In this document: in pieces, positions 1 through 10,139 of the stretch | How positions within the stretch are numbered: the first letter of the stretch is position 1 | Layout: each line of letters starts with the position of its first letter | Assembly: GCA_963573305.1 (NCBI GenBank) | Contig: OY754335.1 | Coordinates: forward strand, 16,779,501 to 16,843,500 | Reading direction: 5' to 3' | DNA from: Pyrrhosoma nymphula | Lineage: Eukaryota > Arthropoda > Insecta > Odonata > Coenagrionidae | Length of the DNA: 64,000 nucleotides | Notes under the pieces: generated by a model | The model's input: only the letters and a program-made list of their open reading frames with translations | The model's database searches: none | What the model was told of the DNA's origin: nothing | Made by a program: the position numbers and the translations under genes

Positions 1-834
1 TTTAAGTATATATAAATAACTCGTAAAGTTTATGTGGGAATTGGTCTAAAAAACAGTTCGCAATCGTAATGAGAGGCAGACGGTTCCACTAAGTGTAATT
101 CATCTGAGTATTAAACTATAATAAACGACGCCGTATTTGTTGTAGCAACAGAGGCATTATTAACATTATTATTCGCTGCACGATAATATTCTTCCACGTT
201 TAATTCCTTTATGTGTATCGTTTTATACATAAGTGTTCTCTCGTATGCAGTTCCCTTATGAGTGCTACTTTGAGAATAGACATTGAAGAGTATACCTATA
301 AATATGCATTGAATTCATCGATTATCCCCCGAAGCAATCTATCATGGGGCCCTTGGAACTCTGGGCCCTTCTTATACAAATTTTCTTTCTACGTGCTATC
401 ATGGGCCGGCAGGAAAACTTAAATGTCAAATGCGTGAATATCCTTTGAAATTCAAATCTCTGGTTGTCAAGGAAATATGCTATTGTTGATTAAAGAGAAA
501 AATGTCAGATTTTTCAGCAAAAAATATGATATTCAGATAATTACGAAGCGTAAAAGAAAATCGTATGAAAGAATTAGAAACTACATTTATTCAGCCATCC
601 AATAAAAAAAATTTCAGCCCTCTATCTTGAGTGAAAGTAATTTATAAAAGCAAAAAATAAAACCACTGCACCAAACCCAATGCTTAGCATGGACCACAAG
701 GGACCCCCAGGGGGGGCCTTTCGGGGCCCTGACAGATTTTTAATATAGCCTATGTTTCATCCCGGTACATTTTCTAACAACATACAAAATTTCAGCTCAA
801 TCGGTTCAGTAGTGTTTGCGTGATTGAGCAACAG

Positions 835-865
<31 letters not shown>

Positions 866-886
866 CCATTCAATTTTTATATATTA
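1..886. repeat. Interspersed element, partial copy 1 (3'-proximal part)
   Basis: This matches 1967-2834 nearly base for base, at an offset of 1966 bp that falls to about 1948 bp by the end through small deletions. It ends in a run of cagacaga units followed by an AT-rich terminus. The block before the run (AATCGGTTCAGTAGTGTTTG and neighbours) resembles termini of widespread arthropod non-autonomous elements. The left end lies outside the window. A 69-codon open frame at 213-422 recurs in copy 2, but only because the DNA is repeated; it looks non-coding. Family is uncertain: Helitron-like or LINE-derived non-autonomous element. Confidence 0.8.
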
Positions 887-2834
887 CTAGCTGAAGGTAC
901 CTGTTGAACTTCAACGGATGTGAAAAACATTGAACTTATTTTATAAGAAAACCACAAAACCTGAAGAATACTGTCAGCGTGATCATTTGAGGTGTTCGTA
1001 TCCTATCTTTTTTGTTGTGATTCGTTCGTTTTCCCTTTCGTGCACGGAGAGTTGAGTGATTGTTTGTCCTCTTTAATGCACGGGAAACCCAATAATGGGC
1101 CACGAAGACTCATTACTACTTAATAAATAGCGCCTAGGTTGATAGATGGTGACCTCGTCCCTCAAGTTGTCTTGAGCCGTCTTCTGAGTGAATAACAGCT
1201 TGAGCACTTCCCTTGTGTACATAAATATATTTGCATTCAATGACTTAATTGAGTTCCGCCATTCACCGTTGATATGTGCGTTGAGTATCTTAATCAGGAT
1301 AGGAGAGTAGAGTATAATCCAGCGGTTGACAACTTCAAAAGGAGCATTTTCAATAGCAGCGATGTTTATTTGTCCTATGAATCCTTCAATACCCGGACTA
1401 TGCCTTTGGCATAAAGGGTGGCTATATTCATTGTTTCCTAAATCATAATCATTGGTTACAAAATTAAAAATCAATCTTAGTGCACTTGCCAAATTTCATG
1501 CACCGATGACGTCCATTACGCAGAATATCCGTTTTTCTTATGGGTAAGAAGCATGTAGTGACGCAATTATAATTTCCGCCATCTTAAAACAGATTGAAGT
1601 TTCGAAACAAATGGCTCAATATTTGAACCAGATTTTTAGCTGGTTACCCGTCAGTAGGTTTGGTTAGGATGAAATTTGTGTGGTTCTTAGCGTAATCCGA
1701 GAAACACCACGGGGAGATTATCATGAGATTGCTGGTAGGCATGTCTTTGAGCATCCAAGGCTAACCTTTGTCGTTTTTCATTCAAGGACTCATTTTCTCG
1801 CAAAGAAGACATTCCTCATGCTTTTTCAAAAGGTTACCCTTTATTATATAAGGCATGTTTATGGATATATTTTTAAGTCCAAGGAGGGGAAACACAGAGG
1901 CAAGTGAGAGACTCGAATAGGCAACTCGATGATTGAGTTAATGTAAGTAAACTGCATTTTAACACGTTTAAGTAAATATAAATAACTCGTAAAGTTTATG
2001 TGGGAATTGGTCTAAAAAACAGTTCGAAATCGTAGTGAGAGGCAGACGGTTCCACTACGTGTAATTCAACTGAGTATTAAAATATAATAAACGACGCCGT
2101 ATTTGTTGTAGCAACGGAGGCATTATTAACATTATTATTCGCTGCACGTAAATATTCTTCCACGTTTAATTCCTTTATGTGTATCGTTTTATACATAAGT
2201 TTTCAATCGTATGTAATTCCCTTATGAGAGCTACTTGGAGAATAGACATTGAAGAGTATACCTGTAAATATGCATTGAATTTATCGATTACCCCCCGAAG
2301 CAATCTATCATGGGGCCCTTGGGACTCTGGGCCCTTCCTATACAAATTTTATTTCTACGTGCTATCATGGGCCGGCAGGAAAACCTAAATGCCAGATGCG
2401 TGAATATCCTTTGAAATTCAAATCTCTGGTTGTCAAGGAAATATGCTATTGTTGATTTCAGAGAAAAATGAGAGATTTTTCAGCTATAAACATAATTTTC
2501 AGAGAATTACGAAGCGTAAAAGAAAATCGATTGAAAGAATTAAAAACTTCATTTATTCAGCCATCCGATAAAAAACATTTCAGCCCTCTATCTTGAGTGA
2601 AAGTAATTTTTAAAAGCAAAAAATAAAACCACTGCACCAAACCCAATGCTTAGCATGGACCATCAGGGACCACCAAGGGGGGCCCTGACAGATTTTTAAT
2701 ATAGCCTATGTTTCATCCTGGTACATTTTCTAACTACATACAAAATTTCAGCTCAATCGGTTCAGTAGTGTTTGCGTGATTGAGCAACAGACAGACAGAC
2801 AGACAGACAGACACCATTCAATTTTTATATATTA
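887..2834. repeat. Interspersed element, apparent full-length tandem copy 2
   Basis: This begins exactly where copy 1 ends, with CTAGCTGAAGGTACC, and finishes with the same cagacaga run and AT-rich terminus. Its second half (1967-2834) is the repeat shared with copy 1. The start resembles that of the 54637-55534 element (TAGCAGAAATGCCCG), so the two probably belong to one superfamily. The first half (887-1966) is seen only once here and carries a 139-codon minus-strand frame. The head-to-tail arrangement without spacer suggests tandem insertion or unequal exchange. Immediately downstream lies a Penelope-like reading frame with no visible spacer. Confidence 0.7.
1073..1492 (-). CDS. Uncharacterised 139-codon ORF inside the repeat element
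   Basis: I do not recognise this protein. The frame is open for 139 codons, would have to start at TTG (a TGA lies two codons upstream), and ends in FPVH. The composition looks protein-like: mixed hydrophobic and polar, not low complexity, with segments such as NRWIILYSPILIKILN and IYQPRRYLLSS that suggest helices. No signal peptide or zinc-finger pattern is seen. It lies in the unique first half of the element at 887-2834, antisense to the orientation used here. It could be captured cargo, an exon relic or chance; several open frames of similar length in this window are clearly chance, so confidence is low. Confidence 0.25.
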   Translation of the reverse strand: MASALRLIFNFVTNDYDLGNNEYSHPLCQRHSPGIEGFIGQINIAAIENAPFEVVNRWIILYSPILIKILNAHINGEWRNSIKSLNANIFMYTREVLKLLFTQKTAQDNLRDEVTIYQPRRYLLSSNESSWPIIGFPVH

Positions 2835-2835
2835 G

Positions 2836-3432
2836 TATGATGATTATGATATTGCAAAACGGAACGGCTTTCGGGAGTTAATAGTTGATAACATAGTGAA
2901 GAAGTACAAATTCAAGCATTTGATTTCTAACTCCACCACACACAATAAAGACGAAACCGAGAAATACATGAAATTGCTTTATTATCCCCGTTTAACGAAA
3001 GGGATCGATAAAGTATTCAAATCTGTCAAAACTAAAATCTCATATTCTAACCAATACAAACTTAAAAACCTCTTGGGAAACGCTAAAAATAAAATTCCGG
3101 CAATGGAAAGATCAGGCATTTATCAAACCAACTGCAACACTTGCCATTTAGCTTACATAGGACAGGCACGACGTATGTTACAAACCAGATTCAAAGAACA
3201 CTATTCTTACTACAGATATAATAACCCCGAAAAATCTAGCGTGGCACATCATTTAATCGAGTAGGGGAACAACGTAACAAAAGATAATTTGAAACTTTTG
3301 AAGTACTCAGTTAATAACCTATTAGACGCTTACGAGAGCATTTTTATTTTTAAAAACAAAGGGAATCTCCTAAACAGTGATTCTGGACCCATTCCTCATT
3401 CCTCCCTCTTCTCAGTTTTGAACTGTGAGTAA
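2836..3432 (+). pseudogene. Penelope-like element, C-terminal GIY-YIG endonuclease relic
   Basis: The reading frame is open from the junction with the preceding repeat, has one in-frame TAG at 3262-3264, and continues in the same frame to TAA at 3430-3432. Visible order: a connector with YYPRLTKGIDKVFK, then IPAMERSGIYQTNC and HLAYIGQARRMLQTRFKEH. This is the GIY...YIG core with the following arginine and the R-F-x-E-H helix of Penelope-like retroelements. The tail NLLNSDSGPIPHSSLFS is also typical of these proteins. The reverse transcriptase that should precede it is absent, so the copy is 5'-truncated or was cut by insertion of the repeat at 887-2834. It is not translatable as one protein because of the nonsense codon. 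Confidence 0.85.
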
Positions 3433-4017
3433 CTCGTCAATTGTTTTAACGGACGTAGTCACGCGCTAACTTTCTCTTCCTCTTCTTCCCTTCCCCCTCA
3501 GCCTCCCCTCCTCCCCCCCAACGTCCTTTATGTCTGTTACTGACCCCCCTTTTTTGTTGCTGATTTCCTGCCTACTCAAGTTTAGAGAAGGCATCAAATT
3601 GTGTGGGAAGTGTATTAGTAAACTATTTGGTATCCCTGTAATGGGAGCCAAATTTCCCGAGATGTAACAAAATACTTCCCTCGCAAAAGTTTACAATCCA
3701 GATTTTGCTTTTATGAGCCTATTACTTTCCTGTAATTCTCCAATGTCCTCTCTCCTTCTCAGCCCTTATTTTTGGAAAGCGTCTTCACTTGTTTATATTT
3801 ATTCATAATGAGCCATAATTCTTTGTTTTATTAAATTTTCAGCGCAGTAAGTGCTGGATGTTATATTTAACTTCTCAACACAAACCCCCTTCCTGTTTGT
3901 TATTTCCTATTTCTGTTTACGAGAGTCTCAACCCATCACCGGATATTTATAGAATTTATGAAAAGAATTTTCTTGGATGGTGGAATGCCCTCCACCAAAA
4001 TCCTAGAACTCCTCGCA
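3433..4017. other. No gene seen; pyrimidine-rich tract
   Basis: This holds possible 3' flank of the Penelope relic. A C/T-rich tract at 3470-3520 accounts for the open frame on the opposite strand. Nothing else is recognisable. Confidence 0.5.
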
Positions 4018-4068
4018 TTGCCGCTGCGTGGTAGCTGAAGCCGAGCTAATTCTGTAACGCAGCGGCAA
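4018..4068. repeat. 51-bp inverted repeat (hairpin)
   Basis: Perfect 12-bp arms TTGCCGCTGCGT (4018-4029) and ACGCAGCGGCAA (4057-4068) enclose 27 bases that contain a second small inverted repeat (TAGCT at 4032, AGCTA at 4044). It is GC-rich in an AT-rich setting. It could be a short MITE remnant or a structured RNA; no direct repeat flanks it convincingly. Confidence 0.6.
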
Positions 4069-6119
4069 AGATTGGGTAAATATTCAATCACTCAATAGTT
4101 AATATTTCTAGGATCAACTATGGAAATCAGTTGCGTCTATTCAAAAGTAAAACAAAATAAAAAGTAGCTATAACCTTTAATATCTTCACTGAAATGTTGG
4201 AGTCAATAGTTAACCAATCCATAATTAATCTTAAATCGAAACTAAATCCAATGTTAATTAATCAAAAATTGAAAATAATGATTTTTGAGCTAATGTAGCC
4301 GGGGATTACAATCTTACTAGTGGTTTCTCTATTAAAAAAAGCATATTAGTAAGCAAATAATATTGAAACGGATTGAAATGAGAATATTGTAACGACTCAG
4401 CGAAGAGACAAAATTAATCTAATAAGGTTGGATCTTTGGAAATTCAAGTGAAACGAGGAAATATTATCTTGATTTACCACAGCATAATGGCAATCGTAAT
4501 TCCACATTTATCACAATCATTATTTAAATTTTATCTTGTAATAACTATGACCAAGAATGTGAAGCAATATTCTTCCTCGCTGTTTCCTCAGCATTAGTGG
4601 AGTGAGACTTCTTTGTAATTAATCTCTCAAAGAGACATACTTATACTTTTTAGACTATATTTTTTATTATGTTCACTATTTGCTGTTGTAAAAGGAAATG
4701 CATGTTATATGGTGTTATTAATTTTGCAGCTCATAGCAGTTGATACTTCTGGCTTTATGCAGTGACTGTAGAAACAAAACAACAATACTAGAACTCTCTT
4801 AATTATATGCTTCGTTAAATGTAATGTGATAATACACACTGTAACGCTGCTAAAGGAAATTACTTGCAGCAGTGGCAGGATTTGGTTATTGCAGCAGAGT
4901 TATACCTTCGTAGCATCATAGTGTTAAAAGAAAAAATTTAGTAGTGCATAGTAGGCTAAATTTACAATAGCATTTTCTCAGTTCTGTTTGTTTCGTTTTA
5001 CCATCAAGTTTTAAAGTGGTTGGAGTCTATGGTTGCCTCCAGGTTAAAAGAGGTGAAAGATTCGGGCGGTAGCCGGTAACCCTAGGATGAATTCTGAGCT
5101 GCAACCGACGAACCTCATCTCCTCCTCTTCCCTACTTTCAACCCCAACAGGCCCCATCTCCGTCCCTCCCAAAGGCCATCCTCCCTGCACTCTCATCCCA
5201 TTTTATCCTTCAATCCCCACTCACCCTCGATATGCGTTCAGGCATCGAGCGAAATCCCCTGACCCCACACCGCAGTGGGTACATATTTGCCTCCCTCCCA
5301 TAACCTCACCTTATTTTCCCCCCAAGCCCTCTCGGTGTATGTATGTACTATACCACCAGTCGAGCCCTCCAAACTGGCTACGGTGGATACAAATCTGGAG
5401 TGGCCGTAAGTGAATCGAATTCTCGCAGCGAGTTTTTTCCCCATCACTTCAACCGTCTAGATTTGGATGCAATATGTATAAAAGTCTTCGACTGCACGCG
5501 ATGATCGCTTTCATTGCTGTGTGATCAATCCACTTGCTCGAGGATACGAGTATTGAATTATAACGTGTATAGCAACGGATAAGGTTTTCTTTGATCGCAC
5601 GAACTTCTCTGGCTGTGCATCTCTGCTTTGCAATTATATGTTTCAGTATATATTCACCTCTTATTTTTAGTGCTAAATAAAAAAAATTCCAACGGAAAAG
5701 GTATTGGCCATGATATTGAAGATAATATTGGAACTCATTTTTTATAAATTTCATTTATCTTCTGCCATGAAATGTATAAAAATGTGGTTCCGGATGAAAG
5801 GAAAATTGGAAAAGGAAAATTGTGTACCACATTTCTTTCACCAATTTTGATAGTTACACACACTGAATAAGATCGAGGCAAAGTTCGCGATAATACGGGG
5901 TCAGAGTCCTGAGCACGTTGAAACCCTATTTAAAACCAATTAACTAAGAATTCCTTTGTAGGAAAAAAACTCATTTCTCAGTGACATTTTAATAGTAAGC
6001 ATAAGCTGTAAGCAAAAGTCATTGAACACTACGTAAAAAATACAAAATATCAAGCCCCAATACGTTCATCACTATTAACTTTTTGGTTTGAAGTTAAATA
6101 GTTTATAGTATGTTCTAGG
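4069..6119. other. No gene seen
   Basis: This is AT-rich sequence without recognisable features. A proline-rich frame at 5087-5413 follows from a pyrimidine-rich strand. A 101-codon minus frame at 5449-5754 (REVRAIKENLIRCYTRYNS region) looks somewhat protein-like, but I cannot assign it. Confidence 0.4.
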
Positions 6120-6186
6120 CAGGCACGTAGCCAGGGGGGGGGCTTGTGGGGCTTTAGGCCCCCCCCCCCCGAAATGTTTTCCCTGG
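6120..6186 (+). mobile_element. hAT-type transposon terminus
   Basis: CAGGCACGTAGCCAGG followed by G8 and, after a short spacer, C11 forms a strong G/C hairpin next to a CAG-starting terminus. hAT elements of this kind typically start CAG-n-GGCGTAGCC-like. It lies about 1.6 kb upstream of a hAT transposase relic in the same orientation, so it may be that element's left end. I found no matching right terminus, and the 8-bp target duplication cannot be verified. Confidence 0.5.
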
Positions 6187-7739
6187 GCGGCGACTAACTT
6201 TCGCCGAGTGGACCACTAATTCACGATAAAAGTAGCCGGTTGTCCTCTGTCTGTCGGCCGTAGTAGATTAAGAGTGTAAATAATGCCATTTTTTAAAACT
6301 ATTTACCTAGTCTTTTAACAGCTAATATTGTTCTGTGGGACATTTTATCCCACAATTTGCAAAACCCTAAATTTCCATGCATTTTCACTTAGGTGTAAAT
6401 TATGATCTTATAACGGAATGAACAACAATCAACAGAATCCTAAAATAGCCTAAAAATACTGAACTCACTTTTTAGTAAGTTTACACATGCAGAAGATCGC
6501 CGATTATACGTGGTAATGGACGAGGAAGCTCAATCGGATAATCGAAAGTGGCAGACAATCCATTCATGTCCATTTTACTACTGCACTTGGTGGTTAGGTT
6601 ATGGACCTTGGTTTCAGTCCCGTGCTTTCTCCGAGTTTGGCGCATATTCCATTGAAATACTCGTTGTTTTCCTACCATTTAGTTTTCAGCCAATCATTTA
6701 ATTCTGTTTACTTCTTCAAAACATTTCACCAACTCAAAATAATATCAGTCGAATACGTGCGTTGAATACGTCCCATCAATTCGTGGAACATTAAGTTGTG
6801 AATCTTCTTATCAGAACAAAGCGTCCCTTTTTAATATCCTTACTTACGATATTTGCCCGGCAGCAAGCGCAAAAATTCGTAATCGCAACGTGCGACGCTC
6901 ACCCCGAAGAATCTGAGGCTACGTCGATCGGACAATTTTACCTCGCATCTTTTTTTATCTTCCGTGACTCGGCTCAAGGTAGACGACGCGCACCTGAATA
7001 AACTAATCGTTGAACTTCTAAAACTACGAGACGACGATTATTAAAATAGTAATACCAGCACAATCTAACGAGTATACAAAATGTAATGTAAGATTGTCTC
7101 AGACTCCCTTTCTTAAGATTATGTAAGAAGAAGAACGGAACAACGGAAGAAATATACGCTCATTCGTCCGGGTCGCCCCAACGCTGAGCAGTGATTTAGG
7201 GAACTCACCATAATGCAACACTTTTATGTGCGTAATTGAATAACTTGCAGAAGGAAAACCATGTGTGTGGGCGAAATGTTGCACTTTTGACAACTTGCAC
7301 ACGGCCGCTAAGACGATATGGTGGGGGGGGGGGGGAGGCCGGGGATATATAGAAAGAGGAGGGCTATCGTTTTTAGAGGATTTATGAAAGTTGGGGACAG
7401 ATAGTCACGTAATCCAACGGTCGGAATGTCAAATAGTCGGCGCTCTCCACTACATATTTACTCATATCAATTAAAAAGAGACCCAATTTCCGACGTCTAA
7501 ACCAATTCATTAAATTAGCTTGCATTTTGCAGGAGTTTTTGCTTAAGCTATGCATGCAGTAATATGTTCTTAACAGAGTTTTTGACTTAAAATACTTTTT
7601 TTTAAAAGGAAATCAAGATTCTAATCCAGTAGAAGGGTTTGAAGGCTTCTCTAGTTCCTTATTTTTTTGGTAGAAAATTGAATAACTGAATTCTCAACAC
7701 TGAGTACTTTTCTGAAAAGACTACTTCGATTTTTATAAG
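6187..7739. other. Probable internal hAT sequence, no gene recognised
   Basis: This lies between the hAT terminus and the transposase relic. It contains a G13 run at 7323-7335. No BED, THAP or MYM zinc finger could be read in any frame, so the transposase N-terminus is missing or too decayed. Confidence 0.35.
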
Positions 7740-9097
7740 AATTTACTAGAAGCCTATATTTTGTCTACAGAGTTACCTGCTGCCATTCCATCTATGAGTA
7801 CCACATCTACAATTGAAATCTCTCATTATGTATTCGCTATGTAGATATGTTAGATAATAAAACTGTCATCCTAGAAGATTTTGTATGATATGTACCAATT
7901 TAAAGTCAAAAGGCAGAGAATGTAACAAAAGCTATTTTGGAAAAATGCGGTTATGTGGGCATAGATATGAACAAATGTGTAGGGTAAGGCTGTGATGGAG
8001 TTTCAACTATGGCTGGCCACTTAAGTGGGGTTAAAACTAGGATTAAAGAAAAATTCCCCAAAGCTAGGCACTGTGCTAGCCACAGACTCAATTTTGCATT
8101 GAATGACACGTTTTCAAACAGTTCAGTTAGTAATTGCCTTGGTAAAATAGCTTGGTAACTTGTTACTTGGTGCAATGAAAGAAATAACTTTATCGGAAAT
8201 GATGCAAATGCTGGCAATATTTTAAAGATTAACATCAGCATTTATGTACCATATACCAAGAAAAAATAGGCTGACTCGACTGTGTGAGACTCAATTCATA
8301 GAGATACATGACTGTGTACTGACTTTTGTTGAGTTACTACAGCCCATTGTAGTAAGCTTGGAAGACATTTCAGAGAATCCACTGAAAATCTCAATGCCGT
8401 CTTAGAATTTTTTTGCTGCAATAGAACAGACTGGTTTTGTAGTAAGTTTATTTGTACTTCAACAACGATTTGGCCTCACTATGTCACTGCCAATTTTTCT
8501 GCAAGAAAAAAGTTTGGACATGGTGTGAGCCATGAACCATACAAAACCATAGTTAAAAACTTTAAAGGAAGATGTAAAAAACTCATTCTCAGAAATTTTT
8601 CGCTCCGCTAATTCCAAAACTCAATAAATATTTCAATCTCAATTATCTGCTCCTAGGCTATCTTCAAGACAGGTTCAACGGGCGAATCCTATAACAGACT
8701 CCACTGAAAATTATTTTAGACTCTCCATTTACATCCCGTGTATCAATTCACTTCTTCAAAACTTAAAAGGCAGATTTCATTGTGGTGCAGTACAACATCG
8801 ACGATATAGAAAGAAAACGAGGTTCTAAAGGTCCAAGAGCTATGTGACAAAACCTACTTCAGATCCATCAATTTCCTCCTGACAATTTTGGCTACTCTCC
8901 CAGTAACTTCATGCAGAGTGGAAAGGTCCATCTCAACCATGAAGAGATTGAAGAGTGTTACTTAAAACTTAATGACTGATGAAAGACTAAGCGCTCTTTT
9001 TATGCTCTCAATACACCGGGACATTAATATAGATTCTGAACAAGTGATCGACAGAATGGCTGGAGATTTAAAAAAAGAAGAGTGTTGCTGTAAATAG
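7740..9097 (+). pseudogene. hAT-family transposase relic (ZMYM1 / 52-kDa repressor type)
   Basis: Many stops and several frameshifts break the gene, but conserved blocks appear in order: LSLCIRYVD near 7820; a stretch ending GCDGVSTMAGHLSGV around 7999-8030; KEKFPKARHCASHRLNFALN; LLQPIVVSLEDIS near 8336; a block with RQVQRANPITDSTENYFR near 8660; and the hAT dimerisation region TSCRVERSISTMKRLKS plus LSALFMLSIHRDINID at 8910-9040. These are hallmarks of the hAT group often annotated as zinc finger MYM-type or 52 kDa repressor-like. The frame ends at TAG 9095-9097. Catalytic acidic residues cannot be placed with certainty because of the frameshifts. It is plainly dead. Confidence 0.9.
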
Positions 9098-10139
9098 ACA
9101 TTGTAGTTCCTAAAAACTTGCCAACCTTAAAAATGCTGAGTTATTTAAATCATAATATTTTAAAATTATTACGTTAGATCTTCCCTGATGAAATGAAAAA
9201 TGTACCTATATGTTTTTGTGAAAATAAGGTTCTAATTTTAAAGGTAGCCTTACTTGAGCTCTAGAGACGACAAAAATAACTAGTGTGAACATTTTACAAT
9301 AAACAGTACCAACAGACTAAATTAGGGAATACCATAGTCGCATTTGCAATCATAGGGAATAACCGACCAATCACATTTATCACAAAACCAAACCAGCCTA
9401 CCGCGTAATGTATGACACGGATTGTATGCGTTGAACTTCCGTTTTGAGGCCAGGCAATTTAACTGCTTCATAACAAGGTAAGAAGTGAACTTTGCCAGTG
9501 AGAAGAGATAGGAATGGGCACTGTGTAAGTAAATACCAAGCACTGAAAAATTAACGAAGAGATTTGTAACATGTCGGCACCGAACGGGAAAGGCTGTTTG
9601 TTTCAAGTTACGAAGCAAATTTCTGACTACGTTCCTGGTTCTAGGGTTTATTGAAATGAAAGAAAACCTATGTCACTGTTCGAAAAATTTAATTCAAGTG
9701 AAAGCAACTCGTACACCAGGGAAAAATTTAAAATTTATTGTTACAAATTGGCTATCTAGAAAATCAATAGCTATAACTCTTCTATACCAGAGCCTCTAGC
9801 TAATATCTCTGAGTGACGGTTTGTCTCTTCAATGATTCATTTCCACTCCTTTGATTAACTAATTATCTGTCCCTGTATTCTTTATTCAAGAGTTTTATTA
9901 CCGCTTTTCATTAAATGCCTGTTGCTTACTGCTATATTCAATTAATTTGTAGCTGAAAAGAAATCATTAAAGACGATGTCGTAGGATATAAATTTCTGAT
10001 GACCACACGTTGATGGAATGTCTTTTAACTTTTTTTATTATCTTTGAGGTCATTCATGAATTTCACACCTGCCAGGTAAATCCAATATACCATGATGAAA
10101 TATAGTAGTTTTTCCACTTGGATGTTGTACGCTAGTTGT
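9098..10139. other. No gene seen
   Basis: AT-rich sequence. The hAT right end should lie in the first few hundred bases but no CAG-type terminus is visible. A 98-codon minus frame at 9322-9618 has a cysteine-rich C-terminus (WFCDKCDWSVIPYDCKC), is not assignable and is probably chance. Confidence 0.4.

Noticed and set aside
213..422. 69-codon frame also present at 2179-2388, which looks conserved
   Set aside because: The similarity is nucleotide-level repeat identity between the two element copies; flanking non-coding sequence is equally conserved and no motif is seen.
5087..5413. Proline-rich 108-codon protein
   Set aside because: Pyrimidine-rich strand effect; low-complexity translation with no ordered domain and no homologous pattern.
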